DNA of 64,000 bases from NCBI GenBank assembly GCA_964202965.1, contig CAXNKG010000002.1:1-64000 (forward strand). The letters run 5' to 3'. Both the position numbers and the translations under genes were made by a program. This DNA is from CAXNKG01 sp964202965 (GTDB lineage: Bacteria > Acidobacteriota > Vicinamibacteria > Vicinamibacterales > UBA2999). A model generated the notes under the pieces. That model did no database searches and was not told where the DNA came from. It saw only the letters and a list, made by a program, of their open reading frames with translations. How positions within the stretch are numbered: the stretch's first letter is position 1; each line of letters opens with the position of its first letter. Positions 35,171-42,775 of this stretch are shown in pieces.

Positions 35171-35182
35171 ACTCGACCGTAA

Positions 35183-35188
35183 ATTCTA
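35183..35188 (-). promoter_or_regulatory. Possible -10 element of metK (TAGAAT)
   Basis: TAGAAT on the minus strand, 67 bases before the ATG. No convincing -35 was found at 16-18 bases. If used, the transcript starts near 35176 and carries the terminator hairpin. Confidence 0.35.
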
Positions 35189-35208
35189 CCAGATCGGGCG
35201 GCTAACGT

Positions 35209-35249
35209 TCCTCCGGGCAGAGGTGCTGCGAGCGACATGCCCGGAGGAG
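35209..35249 (-). other. Strong hairpin upstream of metK
   Basis: TCCTCCGGGCA and TGCCCGGAGGA pair over 11 bp around a 19-base loop, with no T-run after either arm. It lies between the stop of the phosphatase-like gene and the putative metK promoter. It might be a 3'-end structure of the upstream gene. It does not match the SAM riboswitch classes I know. Confidence 0.5.
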
Positions 35250-35291
35250 CTGAACGACACCGCCGCTCGCGACGCGGCTAGGCGCCCGTGT

Positions 35292-35819
35292 CTACTGATG
35301 ACTCTTGATGTACTGCACGGCGAACGCTTCGAGCTGCGCGTTGTTGAGGCCGATCGCCTTCGCTTCGGTCGTCGCACGGTCGAGCATCCACTTGTCCTGC
35401 AGCACACGCTTGATCATCCACATCCCGCCGACCCGGCTCGCCGAGCCGCAATGAATAAAGACGGGCTGGTTGCTCTTGTCGGCGACCGCGGCGAGAAAGC
35501 TGTCCACGACCTTCGAATCAGGCATGGCGGCATTGAACGGCAGATGGATGTACTTGAGCCCGGCGGCCTGAGCCGCGGCTCGCCCCGCGTCAACATTCGC
35601 GCCTTCCTCGGTCGGGAGGCGCAGATTGATGACCGAGATGAACCCTTCCTTCTTCAGCGACGCCATGGCCGCCGGATCGACCGCGCCGCCGCAGCCGACC
35701 GTGGCATCGACCCGCGAGTAATTCCGGATCCCGGCCATGTCCTTCTTTTCAACCTGAGCCGCCGCGGGGAGGGCAATCGACGCGGCGAAGAGCGCCGCGA
35801 GTGTCAGACGCATCGTCAT
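35292..35819 (-). CDS. Secreted dual-specificity phosphatase-like (BLH-type) protein
   Basis: A 175-residue protein with a signal peptide (residues 1-21, ending LPAAAQ) and a PTP-like fold: FISVINLRLPTEEG, YIHLPFNAAMPD and a CX4R loop HCGSASRVGGMW with Cys124 and Arg129. This short loop matches the beta-lactamase-hydrolase-like / DUF442 group, linked to sulfur-transfer and phosphatase proteins. A good AAGGAG lies 8 bases before the ATG at 35819. Activity on a periplasmic phosphate or sulfur substrate is only inferred. Confidence 0.8.
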   Translation of the reverse strand: MTMRLTLAALFAASIALPAAAQVEKKDMAGIRNYSRVDATVGCGGAVDPAAMASLKKEGFISVINLRLPTEEGANVDAGRAAAQAAGLKYIHLPFNAAMPDSKVVDSFLAAVADKSNQPVFIHCGSASRVGGMWMIKRVLQDKWMLDRATTEAKAIGLNNAQLEAFAVQYIKSHQ

Positions 35820-35875
35820 AGGTGACTCCTTGTGGCGGCGATCTTACACCGGGGGGCCGGAAACGGGCCTTGCGC

Positions 35876-36475
35876 TCAGGTCTGCCCCGGGGAGCGGATC
35901 CATCGCGGCTCCGGCGCCTGCAGCGGCGCAGCGAGGATGTCGAGGAGGGACGCCGGATCCTCATGGGCGACCAGAATCCCCCGCGCGTCGTCTCGCACGA
36001 ACCCCTCCTCGACCGCGCGATCGACGAGCGCAAGCAGGGGTGCGTAGAAGCCGCGCACGTTGAGCAGGCCGCATCGTTTCCGGTGGAGGCCCAGCTGCGT
36101 CCAGGTGATCGCCTCGCACAGCTCCTCGAATGTGCCGAACCCGCCTGGCATGGCGATGAACGCATCCGACAGCGACGCCATCAGCTCCTTGCGTTCGTGC
36201 ATCGACTGGACGATGCGCAAGTCCGGAAGCCCCTGATGCGCGAGCTCCCGCTCGATCATGAAATGCGGGATGACGCCGATCGCGTGGCCGCCGGCGGCGA
36301 GCAGCGCGTCGGCGAGGTGCCCCATCAGCCCTACGCGTCCACCCCCGAAGACGAGGCCGATGTTGCGGGCCGCCATCTCCCGCGCCAGCGCGGATGCCGC
36401 GTCGCGGTACGCCTGGCGATGGCCGACAGACGATCCGCAGAAGACGCAGACGCGCGTCAGGGGACGGGCATGCAC
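35876..36475 (-). CDS. LOG-family protein (TIGR00730)
   Basis: The 199-residue protein carries RVCVFCGSSVGHRQAY, GLVFGGGRVGLMG (residues 41-52) and MPGGFGTFEELCEAITWTQLG (from 109), the signature of LOG/lysine-decarboxylase-like nucleotide phosphoribohydrolases. Such enzymes release the base from cytokinin-type or purine 5'-monophosphates. The GTG at 36475 is placed just before the Rossmann strand; the upstream open frame has no homologous look. Physiological substrate unknown. Confidence 0.88.
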   Translation of the reverse strand: MHARPLTRVCVFCGSSVGHRQAYRDAASALAREMAARNIGLVFGGGRVGLMGHLADALLAAGGHAIGVIPHFMIERELAHQGLPDLRIVQSMHERKELMASLSDAFIAMPGGFGTFEELCEAITWTQLGLHRKRCGLLNVRGFYAPLLALVDRAVEEGFVRDDARGILVAHEDPASLLDILAAPLQAPEPRWIRSPGQT

Positions 36476-36593
36476 GCGTCCATAATCCCTCAGAGCGGGT
36501 GAGGCCGGGTCCCCCTCGTCGGACTGTGAAAAAATGGTGAACAACGGCCACAATGGCAACCAAACGCCCTCCCGTGGCGTAATACCTGGTGAG

Positions 36594-37523
36594 ATGCAGC
36601 GGACTACAGCGATCTCGCTCCTGATGGCCCTGTGGGTGGCACCGGGCATCGAAGGTCAGACGAAGGATCCCGAGAAGGGCGCGGCGCTCCTCGCGGAAGC
36701 CCGGACGGCGGTTGGGGGCGACGAGCGCCTTCGCGCCATCAGGACATTGGACGTGCGCGGCGAGTTCAAGCGTCTGGCCGGCCAGGCGACGATTGAAGGC
36801 GAGCTGCAGGTGCGGCTCGAGCTGCCCGGCAAGCTTCGCCGCGACGAGGACCTGAGCCCGCCCGGCGGCGGTCCCGCCATCGTAAGGACCGAAGTGCTGA
36901 ACGGCGCCGCGGTGTGGGACGAGAACAGCGGCGGCGGGCGGATGTTCATGGGCCGCTTCGGTGGGGGTGGCCGCGGGGGACCCGGTGGCGCCCCCGGTGG
37001 CGCCCCTGGCGGCGACGCGCAGGGCGGCGGCCGTGCCCAGATCGATCCGGCGCAGCTCGAAGACGCGCAGCGTCGCGCCCGCCAGACGGAACTGGCCCGC
37101 TACACCCTCATCTGGCTGCTCACGAGCGATGGCCAGGTGGCGTGGATTGGCACGGCGGAAGCGCCGGACGGGAAGGCAGACGTGGTCGAAATCACCCCGG
37201 CCGCGGGCCCGGTGATGCGCCTCTTCCTCGACGCGTCATCCCACCTGCCGCTGATGGTGACCTGGCAGGGCGCCGCTCCGCAGGTGATGATCGCCGGGAG
37301 AGGAGGCCGGGGAGAAGGCCGCGGCGACGCGCCCGCGGGCGGTCGGGGGCCCGGCGGGCCGCCGGCCACTCTGCGGCTGACGCTGGCGGACTACAAGGCG
37401 GTCGGGGGCGTGAAGCTCCCTCACCTCATGACACGCGGCGCAAACGACATGACGCTCGAAGAGTGGACCGTCGACAGCTACCGCATCAACCCGACGTTCC
37501 GCGCGGACGTGTTTTCGAAATGA
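36594..37523 (+). CDS. Secreted LolA-like protein with Gly-rich insert
   Basis: A 309-residue protein. Residues 1-22 form a signal peptide (LLMALWVAPGIEGQ). AEARTAVGGDERLRAIRTLD and ELQVRLELPGKLRRDE resemble outer-membrane lipoprotein-sorting (LolA/LolB-like) beta folds, and the end AVGGVKLPHLMTRG fits. A Gly-rich stretch (GGGGRGGPGGAPGGAPGG, about 122-142) interrupts the domain, with a second Gly/Arg-rich segment near 240. The ATG at 36594 was preferred over an upstream in-frame ATG because it starts the signal. It overlaps the TonB-dependent receptor gene by ATGA. Confidence 0.75.
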   Translation: MQRTTAISLLMALWVAPGIEGQTKDPEKGAALLAEARTAVGGDERLRAIRTLDVRGEFKRLAGQATIEGELQVRLELPGKLRRDEDLSPPGGGPAIVRTEVLNGAAVWDENSGGGRMFMGRFGGGGRGGPGGAPGGAPGGDAQGGGRAQIDPAQLEDAQRRARQTELARYTLIWLLTSDGQVAWIGTAEAPDGKADVVEITPAAGPVMRLFLDASSHLPLMVTWQGAAPQVMIAGRGGRGEGRGDAPAGGRGPGGPPATLRLTLADYKAVGGVKLPHLMTRGANDMTLEEWTVDSYRINPTFRADVFSK

Positions 37524-40183
37524 CGAAGGCCGTCGGCGCGATCGCTGCCGCCCTGATCGTCTCGATGGCCGCGCCCGTGCTGGCGCAGACGGGGCAGGCG
37601 GCGCAGCTGCGCGTCACCGTGATTGACCAGACCGGCGCGTCGATTCCCACCGCGCTCGTCCGCGTGACCGCCGCGCCCGCCGCGGCGGTCGAGGCCGTCG
37701 TCGATCAGCGCGGCCAGGCGACGCTCGCCACGCTCCCGGTCGGTGTCCTGCAGATCGAGATCGAAGCCGAGGGATTCACGCCGTATCGCGCGATGCTGAC
37801 GCTGCGGCGCGGGAGTAACAATCAGACCGTGACACTCGCGGTCGCCGGCCTCCAGGAAGAAATCGTCGTGAGCGACGCGGCTGCCGGCGACACGCGCGGC
37901 AACGCGCTGACCACGACACTCGAAGAGGACGAGATCGCGCAGCTGTCCGACGATCCGGACGAGCTTCGCCAGCAGCTCGAGGCGATGACGGGCGGCGCAG
38001 GCGCCGTCTTCCAGGTCGACGGGTTCCGGGGGGGCCGGCTGCCGAGCCGTGACGAGATCAGGCAGATCCGCTTCCGCACGAATTCGTTTGCGGCGGACAA
38101 CCACGATGCGGGCCGCGTCATGGTGGAGATCATCACGCGGCCCGGCCTCACCGAGTGGAGCGGCAACGCGAACATGGGGCTGCGCACCGACGTGCTGAAT
38201 GCGCGCAACGCCTTCGCGCAGACGCGGACGCCCGAGCAGTTCCGCCGCTTCAACGCCGGATTGCGCGGGCCGCTCGTGGCGAATCGCACGTCGCTCCGAT
38301 TCAACGTCGACGGCAACCGCTCGTTCGATTCGACCACGATTGTGGCCCTGCGTCCGGACGGCCGCGTCGCCGATCAGGCCAAGCGCCCGTTCGACTCGAC
38401 CAATGTGACGGTCGGACTCGAGCACGGCTTCAGCGCCGGCCAGACGCTCCGGCTGGAGTACCGCCGCGGAGAGGATGCGCGCACGAACCTCGGCGTCGGC
38501 GACTTCAACCTGCTGGAGCGCGCGTTCAGCCGATCCTCGACCGACCATCGGCTCCGCGCATCGGTGCACAGCGTCCTCAGCCGCACCGCCTTCAACGAGT
38601 TCAGGTTCCAGTGGAGCGGCGACGAGAGCCAGTCCTCGTCGATGTCCGGAGCGCCGGCAATCGTGGTGATCGACGCGTTCAGCAGCGGGGGCGCGGGCGT
38701 GGCCAGTGAAGGGTCGACCCGGACACTCGAACTGGCGGACAACGTCGATTTCACCGTCGGCAAGCACGCGATGCGTGCCGGCCTGCTGCTCGAGGCCGGC
38801 GCCTACCGGAATCTCGACGGACGAAACGCGGCCGGCACGTTCACGTTCAGCAGTCTCGAGGCGTTTCTGGCGGGGACGCCGAACACGTATACGCAGCGGC
38901 TCGGCCAGGTGGGGACCTCGTTCTCGCAGTACCAGCTGGGGGTCTACTGGCAGGACGACTTCCGGCTCAATCGCAGCCTGTCGCTCAGCGTCGGCGTCCG
39001 CGAGGAGCTGCAGTCGCACGTCGGTGATGCGTTCAACGTCATGCCGCGCCTGGGCTTCACCTACACGCCGTCGCGCAGCCGGACGACCATTCGCGGCGGC
39101 TATGGCATCTTTCACGACTGGTACGAATCCACGCTGCACGATCAGACCCTGCGCGTGACGGGCGAAGCCGGCGCGCAGCGCGACCTGCTGATCCTCAATC
39201 CCGGCTATCCGGACCCGGCCGGCGGCGTGGCCGCGACGATTCTCGGCAGCGGACGCGTGCAGGCGGCTCCGGATCTGCAGATGCCCTTCGTGCACCAGAT
39301 GTCGCTCGGTCTCGAGCGGGCCCTCACCGACGCGATCAATGTGCAGGCGTCGTACATGCGGATCCGCGGACGCCACCAGCTGCGGTCGCTGAACGTGAAT
39401 GCCCCCGACGCCTTCGGCATCCGTCCCGAGCCCGGCGTCGGCACGGTCAGCCAGATCGACTCGAGCGGCCGCTCCGCGTCCGACCGCCTCAACCTGAATG
39501 CGGTGTACCGGATGGCCGCACAACGCTCGTTCATCAACGTCAACTACACCTGGTCGAACACCCGCAATCACGCGGACGGCGCGCTCTCGCTGCCCGCCGA
39601 CAGCTATAACCCCGATGCGGAGTGGGGACAATCGTCGCAGGACGTGCGGCACCGGTTCAATGCGATGTTCAACGTCATGCTCCCGCTCGCGATCCGGGCG
39701 AACATTGGCGGTACGGCGCAGTCGGCCTCGCCCTACACGATTACGACGGGCCGCGACGACAACCTCGATGGCGTCAGCAACGATCGGCCCGCGGGCGTCG
39801 GACGGAACTCCGCGCGCGGCGCCGCCCGGTACGACGTCAACCTGCGCCTGAGCCGCGGGTTCGGTTTCGGCGGCCCGGCGGAGCGCGCGCCAGGTGGGGG
39901 ACCCGCCGGCGATCAGGTCGTCATCGCCGGTGGCCCCGGTGGAGGCGGGCCCGGTGGCCAGGGCGGTCCCGGCGGTCCGGGTGGCCAGGGCGGCGGAGCC
40001 TTTGGCGGCGGCGGCGCCGACAACTCCCGCTTCCGCGTCGAGTTCTACGTCCAGGGCTTCAACATCCTGAATCGCACGAACTTCGGGAACTTCAGCGGCA
40101 ATCTGCGGTCGCCCTTCTTCGGCAGCCCGACATCCGCCACGCAGGCCCGGCGCGTCGAGGTCGGCATGCAGTTCCGTTTCTAA
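37520..40183 (+). CDS. TonB-dependent receptor, Oar-like with carboxypeptidase regulatory domain
   Basis: An 887-residue outer-membrane protein. A signal peptide (1-23, PVLAQ) precedes a carboxypeptidase-regulatory-like Ig domain (LRVTVIDQTGASIPTALVRV to about 105), a plug-like part (VFQVDGFRGGRLPSRDEIRQI) and many beta strands ending in a C-terminal aromatic (VEVGMQFRF). This is the Oar/SusC-like type abundant in Acidobacteria, likely importing oligosaccharides or peptides. A Gly/Pro-rich loop (GGPGGGGPGGQGGPGG) sits near residues 800-840. The neighbouring secreted gene with a similar Gly insert is translationally coupled. Ligand unknown. Confidence 0.88.
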   Translation: MTKAVGAIAAALIVSMAAPVLAQTGQAAQLRVTVIDQTGASIPTALVRVTAAPAAAVEAVVDQRGQATLATLPVGVLQIEIEAEGFTPYRAMLTLRRGSNNQTVTLAVAGLQEEIVVSDAAAGDTRGNALTTTLEEDEIAQLSDDPDELRQQLEAMTGGAGAVFQVDGFRGGRLPSRDEIRQIRFRTNSFAADNHDAGRVMVEIITRPGLTEWSGNANMGLRTDVLNARNAFAQTRTPEQFRRFNAGLRGPLVANRTSLRFNVDGNRSFDSTTIVALRPDGRVADQAKRPFDSTNVTVGLEHGFSAGQTLRLEYRRGEDARTNLGVGDFNLLERAFSRSSTDHRLRASVHSVLSRTAFNEFRFQWSGDESQSSSMSGAPAIVVIDAFSSGGAGVASEGSTRTLELADNVDFTVGKHAMRAGLLLEAGAYRNLDGRNAAGTFTFSSLEAFLAGTPNTYTQRLGQVGTSFSQYQLGVYWQDDFRLNRSLSLSVGVREELQSHVGDAFNVMPRLGFTYTPSRSRTTIRGGYGIFHDWYESTLHDQTLRVTGEAGAQRDLLILNPGYPDPAGGVAATILGSGRVQAAPDLQMPFVHQMSLGLERALTDAINVQASYMRIRGRHQLRSLNVNAPDAFGIRPEPGVGTVSQIDSSGRSASDRLNLNAVYRMAAQRSFINVNYTWSNTRNHADGALSLPADSYNPDAEWGQSSQDVRHRFNAMFNVMLPLAIRANIGGTAQSASPYTITTGRDDNLDGVSNDRPAGVGRNSARGAARYDVNLRLSRGFGFGGPAERAPGGGPAGDQVVIAGGPGGGGPGGQGGPGGPGGQGGGAFGGGGADNSRFRVEFYVQGFNILNRTNFGNFSGNLRSPFFGSPTSATQARRVEVGMQFRF

Positions 40184-40215
40184 CTACCAACTACCGCCTA
40201 CCGCCTACCAACTAG
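40181..40215. repeat. Five tandem heptamers (TAACTAC, CAACTAC, CGCCTAC x2, CAACTAG)
   Basis: Five 7-bp units begin exactly at the TAA stop of the receptor gene and end 10 bases before the next start. In reverse complement the middle units read GTAGGCG, close to the GTAGGCA units at 5908-5949. Confidence 0.85.
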
Positions 40216-40218
40216 AAT
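40213..40218 (+). promoter_or_regulatory. Possible -10 element giving a leaderless thiO-like transcript
   Basis: TAGAAT ends 6 bases before the GTG start at 40225. That spacing would put the transcription start on the start codon itself. It overlaps the last heptamer unit. Confidence 0.4.
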
Positions 40219-40224
40219 TCCTAT

Positions 40225-41319
40225 GTGAACGTCGTCGTGGTGGGTGCCGGCGTAATCGGCTACGCCGTCGCTTACGAGCTGGCCGCGCGCGGGGCACAGG
40301 TTCGCATCGTCGATTCCCGTGGCCAGGGCCAGGGCGCCACGCGGGCCTCGGCCGGTATTCTCGCGCCCTATATCGAGGGTCATTCCTCCGCGCTCCTGCA
40401 GCTCGGCATCGCCAGCCTCAATCAGTACGAGGGCTTCCTCACCAGACTGGCCGCGGACGCGCGCCTCGACGTGGAATACCGCCGCACCGGGACGCTGCAG
40501 GTTGCGCTCGATGATGATGAAGCCAGGACACTCGAGACGCAGGCGACGCGGCTCGCGGGGGCAGGCGTCGCCCACTCGCTCGTGTCGGCGACCGGCATCT
40601 CCCTCCTCGAACCCGGCATTGCGTCCGGCGCCCGCGCCGGCCTGATCGTCCCGCAGCACGGATACGTTGGTGTCTCGAGTCTGATGACCGCGCTTGTCGG
40701 CGCGGGAACACGACGGGGAGTCACGCCGGTCACGGCGAAGGTGGAGGCCGTCGTGACGGCGGGTGGCCGCGTGACCCTGACCGCATCGGACGGCGACCTG
40801 GTCTGTGACGCCGTGGTCGTCGCCGCGGGGAGCTGGTCGGGCGGCATCACCACGGGGGGGGCGCCGCCGGTGCCCGTCCGTCCCGTCCGCGGCCAGCTCG
40901 TGCAGCTCCAGGCATCGCCGGGCACGCTGCAGCGGGTTGTCTGGGGCTCCGCGTGCTATCTCGTCCCCTGGATGAACGGGACCGTCCTTGTTGGCGCGAC
41001 TGTCGAGGACGTCGGTTTCGACGAGCGGGTCACCGACGAGGGCGTCCGTCGGCTGCGCGCCGACGGGGAGCGGATTGTGCCGGCGCTTGGATCCGCGGCG
41101 TTCGTCGAGGCGCGAGCCGGGCTGCGCCCGGCGACCAATGACGAGTTGCCGATCGTCGGCCCTTCTTCCACAATGCGCGGAGTGTTCTACGCAACCGGTC
41201 ATTACCGGAATGGCGTGCTGCTGGCGCCCTGGACGGCATCGGCGGTGGCCGATCTCGTGCTGACGGGTACCAGCACAAGCGAACTCGATAGCGTCCGGCC
41301 CGATCGGTTCGGCCTGTGA
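40225..41319 (+). CDS. thiO: Glycine oxidase ThiO-like FAD oxidoreductase
   Basis: The 364-residue DAO-family flavoprotein starts VVVVGAGVIGYAVAYELAARG (GAGVIG at 7-12), with GATRASAGILAPYIEG, PVRPVRGQLVQLQA, YLVPWMNGTVLVGATVEDVGFD and the C-terminal EARAGLRPATNDELPIVG then YATGHYRNGVLLAP. This set matches ThiO, which oxidises glycine to iminoacetate for the thiamine thiazole ring. No other thi gene is near, so a general amine-oxidase role cannot be excluded. GTG start. Confidence 0.85.
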   Translation: MNVVVVGAGVIGYAVAYELAARGAQVRIVDSRGQGQGATRASAGILAPYIEGHSSALLQLGIASLNQYEGFLTRLAADARLDVEYRRTGTLQVALDDDEARTLETQATRLAGAGVAHSLVSATGISLLEPGIASGARAGLIVPQHGYVGVSSLMTALVGAGTRRGVTPVTAKVEAVVTAGGRVTLTASDGDLVCDAVVVAAGSWSGGITTGGAPPVPVRPVRGQLVQLQASPGTLQRVVWGSACYLVPWMNGTVLVGATVEDVGFDERVTDEGVRRLRADGERIVPALGSAAFVEARAGLRPATNDELPIVGPSSTMRGVFYATGHYRNGVLLAPWTASAVADLVLTGTSTSELDSVRPDRFGL

Positions 41320-41323
41320 CCCC

Positions 41324-41794
41324 GTGAGACTGAAGAAGTACTACACGTCGCGCGAAGTGGCCGGGCTGACGGGCCTGACCGCGCGCCAGTTGCAGTGGTG
41401 GGACTCGCGCCGGCTCTTCAGGGCCGCCGTGGCGACGCACAGGACGGAAGCAGGCGGCTTCACGGAGCGCCGCTATACGCCTTTGGACGTCCTCGAGCTC
41501 CAGGTGCTCGCGGACCTCAGGCGCCGCGGCTCGTCGATCCCGCAGCTCCGCCGGCTGCTGTCCACGCTGCGCGAGCGGTTCGGCGTCCGTCTGTATGAAG
41601 CGATTGGTGAGGGCGGACCGCTCACGCTGCTCAGCAGCGGTGATCAGCTGTACGCGCGGACGGAGGATGGGCGCGTCTTCAATCTGGACGATCCGTCGCA
41701 GCCGCTCCTGATGGTGGGCGAGGATCTGCCGATCCGGCCGGTCGTCGCGCGCGAGCGCAAGCGCCGCACCCGCGCGATCGTGCGCAAGCCGTGA
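41324..41794 (+). CDS. MerR-family transcriptional regulator
   Basis: A 156-residue protein with an N-terminal MerR HTH (YYTSREVAGLTGLTARQLQWWDSRRLF, RRYTPLDVLELQVLADLRRRG) and a short coiled helix (SIPQLRRLLSTLRERFG), then a C-terminal part of unknown type (LTLLSSGDQLYARTEDGRVFNLD). No Cys pair for metals is seen. The GTG start is 4 bases after the thiO stop, so it is co-transcribed. Effector unknown; the adjacent convergent BMC gene is a possible but unproven target. Confidence 0.85.
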   Translation: MRLKKYYTSREVAGLTGLTARQLQWWDSRRLFRAAVATHRTEAGGFTERRYTPLDVLELQVLADLRRRGSSIPQLRRLLSTLRERFGVRLYEAIGEGGPLTLLSSGDQLYARTEDGRVFNLDDPSQPLLMVGEDLPIRPVVARERKRRTRAIVRKP

Positions 41795-41815
41795 GCGGCA
41801 GCGAAATACAGAGGC

Positions 41816-42124
41816 TCAGCGAATCGGGAAGATCTTTTCGAGGTCGTCGGCGGGGCGCGCAATGACATGCACGCCGATCAGTTCGCCGACCCGGCGCGCC
41901 GCGGCGGCCCCGGCATCGGTCGCGGCTTTCACGGATCCCACGTCCCCGCGGATGAGCGCCGTGACCAGCCCTGCATCGACCTTCTGCCAGCTGACGAGCA
42001 CGACGTTCGCGGTCTTGAGCATGGCGTCTGCCGCCTCGATCATGCCGATGAGGCCGCGGGTTTCGATCATGCCGAGCGCGTCGCCGACCTCGCGCTCGTG
42101 ATCTTTGGGTTTGGGTGGCACCAT
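41816..42124 (-). CDS. Bacterial microcompartment shell protein, BMC-H (PduA/EutM-like), solitary
   Basis: A 102-residue hexameric-shell protein with a single BMC domain: ALGMIETRGLIGMIEAADAML, ANVVLVSWQKVDAGLVTALIRGDVGSV and AAAARRVGELIGVHVIARP. These are the canonical BMC-H positions, including the lysine of the edge motif region and the pore-side GDVGSV. It would tile a proteinaceous organelle shell. No pentamer (BMC-P), trimer, or signature enzyme gene occurs in the window, so it is an isolated shell gene. The N-terminal Pro/Lys-rich stretch (PPKPKDHER) is an extension of about 15 residues. Confidence 0.92.
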   Translation of the reverse strand: MVPPKPKDHEREVGDALGMIETRGLIGMIEAADAMLKTANVVLVSWQKVDAGLVTALIRGDVGSVKAATDAGAAAARRVGELIGVHVIARPADDLEKIFPIR

Positions 42125-42145
42125 CCGACGCCTATCCTACCTTAG

Positions 42146-42208
42146 AAGGCACAAGGCACAAGGCACAAGGCACAAGGCACAAGGCACAAGGCAGAAGTCA
42201 GAAGTCAG
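42146..42208. repeat. Nine tandem heptamers (AAGGCAC x6, AAGGCAG, AAGTCAG x2)
   Basis: Nine contiguous 7-bp units precede the BMC start on its upstream side. The units drift from AAGGCAC to AAGTCAG. It is the longest array in the window. Confidence 0.92.
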
Positions 42209-42247
42209 AAAATCGCTTGCGACTTGTGATTTCTGACTTGTGACTTC
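42195..42247. repeat. Imperfect inverted repeat built on the last heptamers
   Basis: AAGTCAGAAGTCAGAAA (42195-42211) and TTTCTGACTTGTGACTT (42230-42246) pair at 16 of 17 positions around an 18-base loop. The structure lies between the BMC and thiol-transferase genes and could form a stem in RNA from the minus-strand operon. Confidence 0.7.
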
Positions 42248-42250
42248 ATT

Positions 42251-42775
42251 TCACCAGCCCTCGCGCCGGCGAAGTTCCGTGATGTGCGCGACGTGATGGC
42301 GCGAGTGCCACGCGTAGCCCTGCAGCTGCTGATCCAGGGTCACCACGCCCATCGCCGGGTGCCGGTACGCCCGCAGGAAGAGCGTGTCGTCGAGCGCGCG
42401 CCAGATCTCGGCCCAGCGGGCGTGTAATCCGTCGAGGACTGTCAGCGACACATCGACTGGCATGCGCGCATCCGGCAGCACCGCCCAGGCCTTCTCGTCG
42501 TAGGGCTTGATCGTCGGCACGTCCTCCGTGAGCGCGAACTTGGTGCGGATGAACCCGTGCGCATGGCTGTCGACGACGTGGTGCACGACCTGGCGGACGG
42601 TCCATCCGTCAGGCCGGTACGCCGTATCGAGCTGGCGATCGTTCAGGCCGCCGACCGCGGCGCGCATGTGCGCCGGAAGATCGGCGATCGCAGCGATCGC
42701 CGGCTGGCGCAGTTCTCGAGCCGGCACGACAGCCCAGTCGAATGTTCCAACGGGATATCGCAGGTCTTGAGTCAT
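42251..42775 (-). CDS. YfiT/BstA-type DinB-like thiol transferase (putative bacillithiol S-transferase)
   Basis: The 174-residue four-helix DinB-like protein opens LRYPVGTFDW, has GWTVRQVVHHVVDSHAHGFIR (His66) and YAWHSRHHVAHITEL (His157, His161), the three-His metal site of the YfiT/BstA subgroup. In Firmicutes these enzymes attach bacillithiol to electrophiles. The bshB1-bshA genes 37 kb away show that this cell can probably make bacillithiol. It is the last gene of a four-gene operon and overlaps the upstream flavoprotein by ATGA. Thiol specificity is inferred. Confidence 0.8.
   Translation of the reverse strand: MTQDLRYPVGTFDWAVVPARELRQPAIAAIADLPAHMRAAVGGLNDRQLDTAYRPDGWTVRQVVHHVVDSHAHGFIRTKFALTEDVPTIKPYDEKAWAVLPDARMPVDVSLTVLDGLHARWAEIWRALDDTLFLRAYRHPAMGVVTLDQQLQGYAWHSRHHVAHITELRRREGW

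Noticed and set aside
35171..35291. metK leader as a known SAM riboswitch
   Set aside because: I could not find the conserved core of SAM-I, SAM-II or SAH classes; only hairpins and a terminator are seen, so it is reported as a structured leader.
37478..39652. 724-codon open frame on the minus strand opposite the TonB-dependent receptor
   Set aside because: It has no recognisable domain and is rich in Arg/His/Val/Glu as expected of a GC-rich antisense frame; the plus strand clearly encodes the receptor.
37520..40183. TonB-dependent receptor as a partner of a SusD-like protein
   Set aside because: No SusD-like lipoprotein is encoded nearby; the Oar-like domain order explains the protein better.
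42146..42208. Heptamer array as a CRISPR
   Set aside because: Units are 7 bp with no spacers and there are no cas genes.
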